DNA of 64,000 nucleotides from Carallia brachiata (lineage: Eukaryota; Streptophyta; Magnoliopsida; Malpighiales; Rhizophoraceae), in assembly GCA_021464245.1 (NCBI GenBank), contig JADCRB010000046.1:3717122-3781121 (forward strand). Direction: 5' to 3'. Both the position numbers and the translations under genes were made by a program. This document shows positions 10,451 to 22,563 of this stretch, piece by piece. The notes beneath the pieces were generated by a model that worked only from the letters and a program-made list of their open reading frames with translations, searched no databases and was not told where the DNA came from. Each line of letters opens with the position of its first letter. Within the stretch, counting starts at the first letter, position 1.

Positions 10451-11246
10451 ATTTATTAAAAAAAAAAAGAAAATGTCAAAGTTGGCGTTGCTGATTTCAA
10501 ATTCGGCAACGCCGACTAAGGAAAAAATGGAAAAAAAGATTCCTTTCCCATGTGATGTTCACATGGGAAAGGAACCCTATAAATAGGTCTCTACCCCTCA
10601 GTTCAAAACATATTCAGCAAATCTGTAAACAGAAAAATATAGAGAATTTGAGAGAAAAAGAAAATTTTGAAAATCTCTCAAGAAAATTTTTTCTTTTCCT
10701 ACTTGTTTTTACTCTGCAGTATACTCTCTTAACTCCTTTTTCAGAGATATTTCAGGAGTAAGCCCAAAAAAATTTGTTGTTTCCATTTCTAAAGTTATTT
10801 TTAGGTTTATATTCTGAAATCGCTCTAGATCTGAATTTATGAGAATATAGATCTAAAAATATCAAATTATTACAAATCCGGCTGGGATTAAACCTCATAC
10901 GGCCCTCAGCAAAATTCAGGCAGCTCATCCGAGAACAAGTCCCTTTGACTTTCGGTGAAATTAAGTTAGATCGGTTCAGATCAGGTCTCTGCGGTTCTTA
11001 ACCGTAGTCTAAACGTCCAAATCAGATACAGTTTCAGTCTACCCAGTTCAAGATAAAGCTGTGAAAATTATTTCTGTCAAAGATCAAGCTCGTACAGCCC
11101 TTGATGGAGTCAAAAAATGAACACTAATCAGAGGATTTATGGAGATCGACCCCATGTAAATTTTCTTTTATTTTTAAATTTTTATTTGTAATTTATTTTT
11201 GTATTTTCGAGTTTAATTATTTTATACTCAAAATTTACCCATTACA
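10131..11246 (+). mobile_element. 3' LTR (interrupted by the third repeat copy)
   Basis: TGTAGACG follows the polypurine tract at 10111-10130. U3 sequence runs to about 10257, is interrupted by 10258-10450, then resumes with its stem-loops and TATA box. The remainder is an A/T-rich R/U5 ending ..TTACCCATTACA before the CATAA duplication. The length of about 1.1 kb includes the inserted repeat copy. Confidence 0.75.
10481..10585 (+). promoter_or_regulatory. LTR promoter: two stem-loops and TATA box
   Basis: The stem GTTGGCGTTGCTGA/TCGGCAACGCCGAC (10481-10516, 8-base loop) recurs in every U3 copy. A perfect 16-bp inverted repeat follows at 10540-10574 (TTCCTTTCCCATGTGA, 3-base loop, and its complement). 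TATAAATA lies at 10578-10585. The 5' LTR keeps the same order with some decay. This is the likely retrotransposon promoter. Confidence 0.65.
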
Positions 11247-11251
11247 CATAA

Positions 11252-12279
11252 AAAAGTGCAATTATTAATTAAATAAAAAAATGTTAAGAGTGATAATATT
11301 CAATCCGACTAAATATCATGATTAAATATCTCGAAAATACTTATAAGAAAAGAAATAAGATGAAAAATAAATGAAAGAAAATTATTAAATGAAATCTTTC
11401 TTAATTTAATTTAATTTAATTTTTAATATATTCAATATAATTCATGACATAAATTTAAGATAGATAATATTTATCAATGTTATACTTTTTTGGTACTCGC
11501 ATCACTTAATCTTTTTTTTTTTTCGTTTTTCTTTTGTCTTATTACTCGCATCACTCTTCCAGTGAAAAATAATTCGCGTCAACGTTTTCCCTTGCTTTTT
11601 TTAAACATGGTGCGGGCTAATCTGGATTAGTCATTTGATCCAACGGTTCTTGTCAATAATAGGATGCCAAACAAAATATTAAATCAAAGAAATCGATCTT
11701 TCTCGAACGGCATCTTTTATTATTTTTTAAAATAAAAAAAAATTTCAATAAAGTAAATGGAAATATTATATTTTTAATCACATGACATATACTTACTCAA
11801 AAAAAAAAATACATGACATATAAATAAGATATGATTTGGTGACATAGCTATTAGGTGATACACAGTTAAACAATATTTATGGTTATCATTACAAAAAATA
11901 CATTATGTTTATAATCAAAGTGTAGATTGTGTGTCAGATAATTTTTTTTAAATAATTCAGACATAATATAAAAATACAACTACTCACTAATTTAGTGTAA
12001 TTATATTTAAAAATATAAAATAAAAAATTATAAAATTAAAATATATAATTAAATGAGTATTACTTTAAAATTTAAAATATAGATCTTAAATAATATACAC
12101 TAAAACAAAAAAAAATCCTTCAAAAACTAAATTTCTTCATAAAAAATCAATCCAATTACACTAAATTTACAACCAATTGCATTTTTATAACTTATCCAGA
12201 GGCTCCATTCGGTCGCACCATCTGGTGCAAACCTTTTCCGCTATAATTAAACGGTATCCAAACGATAGAACTGATTTAT
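11252..12279. other. AT-rich intergenic DNA
   Basis: Over 75% A/T by eye, no supported gene, and no tRNA-like or known repeat that I recognise. Confidence 0.55.
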
Positions 12280-13029
12280 GGGGTGTTTGAGTTAGTTTTT
12301 GAAGGAATGCATTTGCGTTTCATTTTTAAAAAGTAAAAAGATAGATATTTGATAAATTTTTTAGTGTTACTATTTGATTCTGTTTATTTCTTTATTTGAC
12401 TTCCTACAGCAGCTGATTGAAAAGTAGTTCCGAGTTACTTTTTGCTGTTTTTTAGATTACTTTTCACTTTTTAATATTAATAATAATTTATATGAACTAA
12501 ATTACTCTTAAAAAATATTTATATAATTTCACTATTATTTTTTTTACGTGACACATGAATTAGATATGTTAATTTATTTTATTAGTATTTATATAACTTC
12601 AATAATTTTTTTCAAGTATTCTTAAATAATTTTTTTTAACTTCAATTTTCTTTAATATTGATATTTATAAAAAAATTTCAAACATAATAATTTTTACCAT
12701 TTAATAAAAATTAATATTTTTAAAAAAAGTTAAAAATTAAAAATTAATATTTTTTAAAAAAAGTTAAAAGTTAAGTAAAATAATTCTCAATATTATTTAT
12801 AAAATATTATTCTAAAATATAAAAATAAAATTTTTAATATGGTATATCTACACAAATTATATGTCTAAATTAGATATTTTATTATTCAACAGTAACAGTA
12901 AGTATAAAATTAACTAAACATTTCATTAATTTTATCAGTAATTAGCAACAGTAAGTAGGAATTAGCAATTAGCAATCAATAATAACAATCAGTAACAGTA
13001 ATATTCAACAGTTAACTCAAATAGACCCT
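12280..13029. mobile_element. Candidate non-autonomous DNA transposon (MITE)
   Basis: The left end GGGTGTTTGAGTTAG pairs imperfectly with the right end AACTCAAATAGACCC (inverse GGGTCTATTTGAGTT). The body is AT-rich with no ORF. No clean target duplication is visible. The termini resemble hAT/PIF-type MITEs, which often start GGG(C/T)..TTTG. Confidence 0.45.
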
Positions 13030-15780
13030 TAGTGTGTGATTGACAATTTTCAAAGGAAAAGGAAAGGAAAATGAAAAAAAAGTATTTTTTATTTATTTTT
13101 TTATTCATTTTTTATAAATTCAAATAATTACTTTTTATTTTTTCTCACAAATTATTATTTATTTTCTTTCTCATAACTTTCTAATTATTACTTTTTATTA
13201 ATTATAACATTATTATTACTGTATTATTTTTTATCTATTTTCTTTTCTATTCACTTTCTATTCAATTTCTCAAAAAAAATCCAAAAAAACAAAAAATACA
13301 ATCATAAAAGCACATTTAACATTTATTTTCGAAAAAAATTTTGGGCATGCTATTGTAAGAACACTCACACTGTAATCTGAACTGTTTAATTATTAAAAAA
13401 ATATATTAAATTTTAAAAAATTAGTTATAAATTTTTATATATCTCTTTAAATATATTTACGATAACCATCCTCTTTTATTTTCATCTGATTAACAACTCT
13501 CAGTACACCTTTTACGAAGCTGCAATAAAATTTGAGCCAATGTATTGACTCTAAAACAAAGGATTAATGCTTTAATCAGTGGTTTTCATTCCCAAAACAC
13601 CCATCATAAAAAGCTTGATGTGCCACGACAAAATTCATTAATGTCGGCGTCCAATTGCCTCAACTTGTCGCATCTTACGGTTCATTGATTAGGCATCCGT
13701 CGCTCTCGATACCATGGTGATATCTTTTACAATTAAAGTTCCACCAAATCTCGGACGGTCCAATCATATCCTTCCACGTTGACACCCTCCGCAGTCTGTT
13801 ACGTAGGATGCATTATTAATGGTCACGTAAGGCAAGAGCAATTTTATATTTTTATACCAAATTTATTCTTACAATATTTGTAGTCGCCCGTAATCGGCAA
13901 TCTGTGTGCGGTTTTATCCGGGCGTGAGTACGTCCCCCATCCAACAATAATTGATTTGATTTCACGAGGAGCACTTCACTAATTAAAAATTAAAAATTTT
14001 ATTTTAAAAATTTTAGTACTTAAATTTATGAAAATAATAATAATATTATTATTATATATTTATAATTTAATATATCTTTAATAAATCAAAAAAGACTTAA
14101 AAGGCGTTTGTATTATTATATTAATTTCTATCAATTTCGTGTCATTTTCAAGGTATATATTTATATTCTCACAAAAAAAAACCTATTATTTTGTGTGACT
14201 TGAAGGCCCTGTTTGGCTTTTTTTTAATAGAAAAAAAAGAAAAGAAAAAAAAATATTTTCTACTTATTTTCTTTTCTATTCACTTTTTATCAATTTAAAT
14301 AATTATTTTTTATTTGTTTCTTATAAATTATTTTTTTTTCACAACTTTTTAATCATTATTTTTTATTAATTATAAGATTATGATTACTGTATTACTTTCT
14401 ATTCATTTTTTTTTTTACTCACTTTCTCTCAATCCAATGAAAGCCGCAGAGATTTATTTTAGTGACTGATAGTTGCATGTATAATAGACCAACGTAAGCC
14501 CTTGTCAATAATGCGTAGCTTGTAGCTAATTGCTTTGTTGATGCGTGTATAATAGACCAATGTGAGCCCTTGTCAATAATGCGTAGCTTGCAAGCTTATA
14601 TACATTTCTAGTCTTTAAAGTGAATTTATTAGACTTTATTATAAAAACAAGAATATCTTTTGTGTTATATAATTTACAAGTAACTAATTAAGTATTATTT
14701 AATTGTCAATCAAATTCCTATTGTCACCCTCCAATTGCCTTAATGGCAATGCACTGACCATGCTTAAGCTCGGGAGTTCAGGGGCCGGTAGCAGAAGCAG
14801 CCGAGATAAAAGAAACTAAATTGTACAAACACTAATTTGACCGATGGTTTTTGCTTAGGCCTGTTAGATACGGTGATTGGCTAATTTGGTTTTGTTTTTA
14901 TTTTTAACTAAAGCACCCATTAATTATTAGTATGTAGTATTAATTGCGAAAAAAAAAATGTACTGTTAGTTTTTATGTAAAAGAAAATTTATTAGTAAGA
15001 AGTCATTATGTAGATTTCTATTTCTCACCGGACCTTTTTGTTGAAACTTTTTTTTTTTTGATTAATATACAAAAACATTACAAATATTACTTAAAATAAC
15101 AAATTTAATACAAATTTTAAAAAGTAATATTTTATTTCTCTTTGAATTTTTTTGTAACAAATCTAATACGTGATAAAATTTCTTAAATATAATTTATCTG
15201 TTTCGATAATATAATACTAATTTATATGATTATGATATTATTAAAATAAATATATTTCTATAAATTTATTATCAAAATTGATAGATTCTACTCATATAAA
15301 ATTATTGTGTATTAAATTAGTTACAAAAAATTTAAAAATGAGTAAATTAATATTATTTTTTAAAATTAATATTAAATTTATTATTTTAAATAAAATCAGT
15401 AATATTTATATATATTAATTTTTTTAATTTATTTTAGTGGGAATCACTGCAGCCACATAAAAAAAAATAAAAAAAAAAGTGATGACGAGACATACGATCC
15501 CTTGCCACTGAAGCGAACTTTGGTTTTCAACTTTGGTACACAACTTAGCAGAAAGCGGGAGTGATGATTGACTAGTGGTATAACTATAACCATTCGGCTG
15601 TGTGCTCAAAGAAAAAAAAAAAAAAGAAAAGAAAAGTATAACCATTCGGCTGATTTTCCCAACATACAACTTCTGGTACAGGGCAATGCACTTCCATTCC
15701 ATAGGCCCAAATCGTCGTAACCTAACTCCTACAGTTTTTCACTTGGACACAAAATAGAAACCAGTAAAGTCAACTAATCT
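13030..15780. other. AT-rich intergenic DNA with short repeats
   Basis: No supported gene. It includes a 68-bp-period direct repeat at 14479-14590 (GTATAATAGACCAA..GCGTAGCTTG twice) and A/T-rich blocks at 13040-13320 and 14215-14440 that resemble each other and are likely MITE relics. An A-rich mini-insertion with 16-bp flanking repeats lies at 15587-15651. Confidence 0.5.
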
Positions 15781-15783
15781 AAT

Positions 15784-16029
15784 GACTTGTTTGAATTGTG
15801 AGAAGTCGAAAAGAATGAAAATTGTGAGAAAATAAAAATAATAATAATTTAAGTAAATAAGAAGTGAAAAAAATTGATGTGAAAGAAAGCAAGAAAGAAA
15901 AAATTATGAAAAGGAATTGTTTATATAAATTAAAAATATGTAAAAATAATTATAAAAAATAAATAAATAAAAAATTTCTTCCTTTTTTTTTTTCTTTCTC
16001 ACTTATTCTCACAAATCTAAATAAGTCTT
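15784..16029. mobile_element. Candidate MITE with terminal inverted repeats
   Basis: The left end GACTTGTTTGAATTGTGAGAA mirrors the right end TTCTCACAAATCTAAATAAGTC with a few mismatches. The 246-bp body is AT-rich and non-coding. Flanks contain TAATG-like sequence on both sides, but the target duplication is not clean. Confidence 0.55.
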
Positions 16030-17095
16030 AATGTAACAACTCGTTAAAAACCAGAAAAAAAAAGTTATAATTAAAGTAATTAATAGTAACGTTACATCTT
16101 GCATTTTTTTTGGGTACATACATAAAAAATACTACGGAGAGGATCGGAACCCTTTTTTAGGAGTCCTTAAATTGGGCTCCTTTGATAGTCCTCGCCGAGG
16201 GTTTTTGCGAACTCCCATGGTTAAGTTGGTTAACGGGCGAGATTTCCAAGATCTTCTTGCATTTATTACGAACATTAATTAATGATTACGATTTAAAATA
16301 ATATATAAACTCATCATTAAGTCCTATAAATATTTTGTTGTGTCTCGTAACATTGCAAAAAAAACAAAAAAAAAATTATTTAACTGTATGTTAAGAATTA
16401 TTAAGTAGTTGTTGTATATAATATATTAAAAGAAATTATAAAATATGATAAAAAATTATATGACGTATTAAAAAAATTATTTAATTACATATTATATAAT
16501 TTTTATGATATATTGTATAAATTTTTTATAATTCTTCTGTTATATCGTATAATTTTTTTTATTAATCGTATATAATAGCTACTTAATAATTTTTTTGAAA
16601 ACAGTCACTTAACGGTGTGTGAAAAAAAATAGCAAATAATTACTAAATCGTATACAATTAAGGGTAGGAAGAAAGAAGATGACATGCAGCCGCTTTGCAT
16701 CGCCTGCTGCAGCCCCCCAATAGTGTTAACAGGCTTACTGATGATGGGTTGGGTTTCTCTCTCTTTCTCGCGATAATAAATAAACAATATGAGTCCTCCT
16801 CCTCGAATCCCTCCTTTCACTATAGAAATAGCATCGGGGGCCCCAAAATAAAAAGTAGAACAAGTTACCACCATTCGTCTAGGCTTATTGCGTAGAAGTT
16901 GGAATCTTTAATTTTATAATTAGATTAAAAATTTAGTTAAAATTAAATAATGAGACTAAATTTTATGATTTATTGTTAAAAGTTGTTGTTTATTCAATTT
17001 TGTGTGTTTTTTTTTATTGAAAAAAAAAAACAGAAAGAAAGCAAAGGGGAGGGAGGACCATTCACGCGCGCACACACCCAATAAAAACTAACCTC

Positions 17096-17130
<35 letters not shown>

Positions 17131-17285
17131 CTCTCTGATATCTAGTTATCTACCCATGTAGCCCATCTGTCCATCAAAAATGCATTAGCACAGAGAAAGA
17201 GAGAGAGAGAGAGAAGAGAGAACACAGTTTATTGAGTTATGGATTCGCTTGTTGTGTAAGAATTTCGAGCACCCTTTTGTCGGTA

Positions 17286-17342
<57 letters not shown>

Positions 17343-17523
17343 TGTTTCAGGGTTTATATTTTGTCATCCTTCTTTGTTGTGTAGGCAAATACCTCGCTTT
17401 TACTATTTCTGCGTCTGTTGTGGCCGTGTTATGAGAATTTTATGCTCTTTCGCAGATTGAGGTGGTTGGTGGTAATGTGGTGTGCCTTGTCATAGTGTGT
17501 TATTCTTCTTAGGTAATTCTGTG
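16030..17523 (+). other. Intergenic DNA and probable VIL2 promoter/leader
   Basis: 16030-16600 is AT-rich with nothing recognised. From about 17040 the sequence looks like a plant leader: a (GA)n tract at 17105-17131, a second GA-rich tract near 17197-17217 and a (TA)n microsatellite at about 17292-17336. The VIL2 start codon follows at 17524. The transcription start is not resolvable from sequence alone. Confidence 0.5.
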
Positions 17524-20500
17524 ATGGATTTGTCTTTTGAGGGTGAGTTTTTCTATTCTAATTCATCTTTTATTTATTTGATTGTTTGATTCTATTGTTT
17601 CCGGAATTTACTTTTCTTGTTTATATGTAAGAGATTTGTCATGCAAGCTGTTGAATATTTGTTCATGGGTTAAAGGTGAAATCTTTGGTGAAGTTATGAA
17701 TGCATTTTTGGTTTTTTTTTTTTTCCCTGCTACCGAATTCTGTGACCATGAATAACAGTGAATTTTCGATTGCTGACAGGTTTTGGGTTTTCTTTATAAT
17801 TTTTTTTTATGTGTTGTTAAAAAATGATAATTTTCGGGTTGTGATTCCAGATGGTTGTTAAATTGGAGTTCACTTCTTGCCTAATATTGAATATGTTGTG
17901 GTGAGTGAGTTTTTGAGGTTTATAAGCTGCGTTATGTCTGGTTTCAGTGGCATTTTTTTTTTCTTTTTCCCTTCCCCCCCCCCCCAATATTTTCCTGGCA
18001 TTATGATATCTAACTGGAAAATCAAGGATTCAAGGTAATGCTGTATGGTTATTTTTCCCCCTTGTGAGCATGCCATCATGATAAATAATGCATATGATGG
18101 ACTTTTGGAAGTGTTGGCACTTCAAAGTCAATGAAGTTTCTCGAGATTTTATAGCAAAGCCATGTATGATTTATGAACTTTAGCCGAGTAGATCGTAGCA
18201 GTCTGTAAAGTATTGCATTATTTATTTGATATGGCTGGAAGTTGGAACATCTACGTTAGTGGAAGTCAATTATTTTATTTTATGTGTTTTTCTCTAACTT
18301 GTTGCTTGCTTTTTAGTAAACGGTTAATAATTTTTTAGGCACTAAAAAGAAATTGATGTGGAGCTATTAAAGCTGGTCTCCTAACTCTCTGATAATGACA
18401 AGTTGACTTCTTCCTTGGTTCATGTATTTGCTTAGTATTGTTGTCCATGCTATCCTCGTGTTTCATATTGGGGGTCATTAGATCACAGTTGTCCTGATTG
18501 AGAGAAGTTTATTGGCATGATTGTAGATAGTGCTTTCGGTTTATTGATTTTGATGAAAATTTCTGGTTTCTGATTGTTTTATATTTATCCTGAAATGCCC
18601 CCTCCCCCCCAAAGAATTCCCCCTTAGCCTGCATAGTCTATACGGTGACGTACATTTTATATTTCTTGACTTTAGGAGGTGCACTTGATCCATCAAAATG
18701 CAGTAAATTAACTATGGATGAAAAGAGAGAACTTGTCTACCAATTATCGGAGCGATCGGGGGCCTCTGAAACATTGCAATCATGGAGCCGTCAGGAGATT
18801 TTACAGATCCTGTGTGCAGAGATGGGAAAAGAAAGGAAATATACAGGCTTGACAAAGTTGAAAATCATAGAGCATCTTTTGAAAATTGTGTCTGAAAAGA
18901 GATCAGGGTATTCTGAGGTTGCAACCGACCATGACAAAGGATCATCTCCTGCACCTGCCCAGAAAGCTTCCAAAAGGCAGAGGAAAGCTGATAACCCATC
19001 TAGGCTACCCGCTCCCTTGAATTATCATGCAATGAACAACAGTGGTGGTGATCTGAGCAACATTGCGTACTGCAAGAACTCTGCTTGCCGGGCTACATTA
19101 ATACAGGATGATACATTTTGCAAGAGGTGTTCATGTTGCATCTGTTATCAATATGATGACAACAAGGATCCCAGCCTGTGGTTGATTTGCAGCTCAGAGC
19201 CTCCATTTCAAGGTGTTGCATGTGGTATGTCATGCCACCTTGACTGTGCTCTAAAGCATGAAAATTCTGGCATTGCAAAAGATGGTTGTCTTGGGAGACT
19301 TGACGGGAGTTTCCGATGTGTCGCTTGCGGGAAAGTGAATGATTTACTTGGGTAAATATCTCCACAAACTATTTCACAGTTATGTACAAGTTTGTTCTAT
19401 TGTCTAGTATCTATGCCTAGCTGTATTTCAACGTGGAGATTTTTCCTGTGCTATTTTTGATATCACTTTTCTCATAGCTATGCGATTATTGATGTTCTAG
19501 TCATATTGGGAAGTCGGGAATATCACAATTTGTTTCTGATTGATTTTTTATGTATGGGAATAGTTGCCCTTCATAATATAATTTTAAAAGCAACAGCTTC
19601 GTGAATCGACTCATTTCTTAGTTTTTTTGATCCTGGCTGCCAAGAATGATGCCTTTCTGTAAGTTGAATAGAGTTTGATTGATGTGCTGTTGGTGGTTTT
19701 AATGCATTCAGGTGCTGGAGAAAACAACTGATGATAGCAAAGGATACCAGGCGTGTAGACATATTATGCTATCGCATGTCTGTGAGCCAGAAACTTCTGA
19801 ACAGAACTGTAAAGTATAAACAACTTCATGAGATTGTGGATGGAGCTGCCAAGAGGCTGGAAGCTGAAGTGGGTCCATTAACTGGTTTACCTGTAAAGAT
19901 GGGCAGGGGCATTGTCAATAGGCTTTCATCGGGACCAGAGGTTCAGAAACTCTGTGCATCTGCTATGGAATCGTTGGACAAAATGCTTTCAAGCTGCATT
20001 TTGCTTCCATTGCCCAATCCTAAAATACAAGGTAATCATTGCATGCCTAGTGTAAGAAACAAAACAAGCAGCATGTTTTTAGCCCAATAATTAACTTATC
20101 GAGTACTGGAGTTCCAGGTTGTCTCCAGATTTCTTTTCAGGAATATGGCCACTTACCTCAAATCATGCAAATTCTTTTGGTTGTTGCTATTTGATACATT
20201 ATCTTTTTTCTTCTCATTGGTTTCCTCAAGTGACCTGAAGGTCAGAGATTTGAGTTGTGGAAATACTCTTTGTGAACAAAAGGGTAAGGCTGCGTGGGAG
20301 CCTCGTGCACCCGGGACACCCTTTTCTATCGTTTTGCTAAAGTGATAACTTTTGAGATGTTTAATCCTCTGTCAACATCTTCAGATTTGAAATTGATAAA
20401 TCCAAGCACGGTCAGATTTGAAGATGTATGTGCAAATTCTCTAGCTGTGGTTTTGGGTTCTGAAGAACCTTCAGGAGATGCTATTGTTGGTTATAAATTG

Positions 20501-21570
20501 TGGCATCGCCAGGCTATGCTTACAGATTATCCATCAGAACCTACGTGCACACTATATGTCCCAAATACAAAGTTTATTGTCACCGGTCTGTCTCCTTGTA
20601 CGACATATTATTTCAGGATTGTTTCGTTTGATGATACAAGAGAACTTGGAACCTGTGAAGTTCAGTTCCCAACCAGCATTCAGGATGAAGCCCCAAGCTG
20701 CTTCCTGGTTGAAAGAAGTCAAAGCCCAGCAACAAATTGTAGTAGCCTTTCTAACCCGTCTTCTGTGGAAGATGAAACTAATCACAACACACTGTGCAGT
20801 TACCAGATTGTCAACCGAGCGGACAATTATCTTAGTTATTGCAAGAACGGTGATAAAATCATTTCTGCCAAGATGTCCAATGGTCCTATCAACTGTACTG
20901 TCATTAACGAAGGGAGAACCCCAGTAGATGCAGCTCCCTTATTAGAAAAGGATATATGCTTAGGTAGCACCAAATCGAATGCTGATGTGCATAACCTTGA
21001 GAGCAAGCAGTCACCGGAGGGCCAAATTGCTGAGGAGATGAGCCCTGATAATGGCTCTGACGCCCCAGTTCAAACTGGAATGGAAAGTGTGCAGTTTGTC
21101 GATAACTCAGATGCTAGCTTGCCTATCACTCCATGCAGGTTGGAAATACTCAAGGATGTGCAACGAAGAAACGCAAAATCCAAATTTGGTAACAAGGATC
21201 CATTAATGGGACTGCAACAGGAGAGGGGCCGCAAGATGGCAGCACGTCCAAGAAGAGAAGTGGGGAAAGTCGAGATGAGGAGTGCACAGCTAATGGCCAT
21301 TCAGATAGAGAGTTTGAGTATTATGTGAAAGTAGTCAGACGGCTAGAATGTGAGGGACATATTGAGAAGAACTTCAGGCAGAAATTCCTGACTTGGTACA
21401 GCTTGAGAGCAACTCAACAAGAGATAAGGGTTGTGAAGGCATTTGTTGATACATTTATCGATGATCCAGCATCTCTTGCTGGGCAGCTGGTGGACACCTT
21501 TTCAGAATGTATTTCAAACAGGAGGTTATCCGTTGTGCCAGCTGGCTTCTGCATGAAGCTTTGTCATTGA
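17524..21570 (+). CDS. VIL2: VIN3-like protein (VIL2/VEL1 type), frameshifted before its C-terminal domain
   Basis: Exons: 17524-17542 (MDLSFEG), 18676-19351, 19712-20031 and 20385-21570, all with GT-AG borders. The protein has an N-terminal helical region ([32 protein letters not shown]) and a Cys-rich atypical PHD finger in exon 2 ([28 protein letters not shown]). Exon 3 is helical; exon 4 begins with a fibronectin III domain (TVRFEDV to FRIVSFDD). In the next frame lies the VID domain ([20 protein letters not shown] to [11 protein letters not shown]). VEL proteins bridge Polycomb PRC2 to chromatin, and the VID domain mediates their polymerisation. The frame switches by one base near 21203, between NKDP and NGTATGEG, with no splice site. 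As written, the frame ends at 21328 without VID. A lost base or consensus error is likely. Confidence 0.9.
20221..20328 (+). mobile_element. Truncated Au-like SINE in VIL2 intron 3
   Basis: It has a degenerate box B region (AGGTCAGAGATTTGAGTTG), then AGGGTAAGGCTGCGTG and the tail GGGAGCCTCGTGCAC..CACCCTTTT. These blocks match the Au SINE order known from many plants, with an internal deletion between GGCTGCGT and GGGAGC. It lies just upstream of the FNIII exon. Confidence 0.6.
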
Positions 21571-22563
21571 GGATCTTGTTACAGGTCCTACAACTAAGAT
21601 CAGATAGTTTTTGGTACGCAAATCCACAAGGGTTTGTGTAGCAGTAATTCATTAGAGCACATTTAACATTCTTCATTCAGACCGTTGACATTTATATCTG
21701 TCATTAAAATTTCCCATTCTTATGATGCAAGAATGTAGTCGATTCTGGTTTATAATATAACGACCTTCTCATTAACTAACACCTTTGAATTGGTAATTAG
21801 TTGCTTGGCTGTTATGAGTCTTTAAGCAATTAGACAAACAGCACTTGAACTGTGAAAGCATGTGATCTTTTGCTGGGTCGGCTAAATTTCTGGAACACGC
21901 AATTATGTTTGTTTGCTAGATGGTCCTACTCGTTTCCTGGTTGAGATTGAAACCTTGAAAAATGTACTATTTTCAATTGTAGGCACAAACTCAATCACAG
22001 TATGACAGCATGGCTGGCTGGACTGTGGTCGCATTGTTGACTTCAGACAAGGAAACTAACCTGTCTGAATGCAGTTTGTAGTTACTACCTGTGTACTGTT
22101 CTGAAGAGAAGTTCTCATTCCCAGATAAGCGCAGTTATAAACAATTGTCTTACTAGACAATTACCAACGGTTGTGATTTCCCCAGCCAACCAGCCCGACC
22201 ACCACGAGGTTGAATTGGTTGTTGGATTTGACAAAATGGTAATTCATGCTAATAATTGCGTAAGTAAAATATTGCGAGGCAAATTAATCGGAACAATAGG
22301 TGAATTTGACCTGACGTGTACATTGAATCACTTTTAACGTTTCGATAGATAATAACAATTAATAATGAAATTATAAATACGTATTTAATAATTATAATAA
22401 TATAATAAAAATATAGATAATAACAATTAATAATAAAATTATAAATATATATTTAGTAATCATGATAGTATAATAAAAACACGCCTAAAGGCGTCCGATT
22501 GATTAAAACTAAGTTGGCGTTTGAATTACTCATTTAATCACAGCACCAAACTATAACCTGCGC
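21571..22563. other. VIL2 3' flank and intergenic DNA
   Basis: The VIL2 3' UTR presumably occupies the first few hundred bases. A near-duplicate block AGATAATAACAATTAATAA..ATTATAAATA occurs at about 22347 and 22416. No other gene is seen. Confidence 0.5.

Larger units (their letters stand above)
4924..11246 (+). mobile_element. Ty3/gypsy LTR retrotransposon, Tat-like lineage, internally deleted
   Basis: The element starts TGTAGACG at 4924 and ends ATTACA at 11246 (TGTA..TACA ends). The 5 bases CATAA flank it on both sides (4919-4923 and 11247-11251), so both boundaries are secure. Inside, in order: a truncated 5' LTR (to about 5094), the end of reverse transcriptase/RNase H, an archaeal-type RNase H, integrase (to 7253), a WUSCHEL-like ORF (7755-8381), a partly tandemly repeated 3' region, and the 3' LTR. 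The primer-binding site, gag, protease and most of RT are missing because the 5' LTR joins RT directly near 5094. A second RNase H before integrase is known from the plant Tat group. Stops and frameshifts in pol make it non-autonomous. Confidence 0.88.

Noticed and set aside
15424..15702. Minus-strand 92-codon frame
   Set aside because: Overlaps the A-tailed mini-insertion; composition-driven, no domain or splice context.
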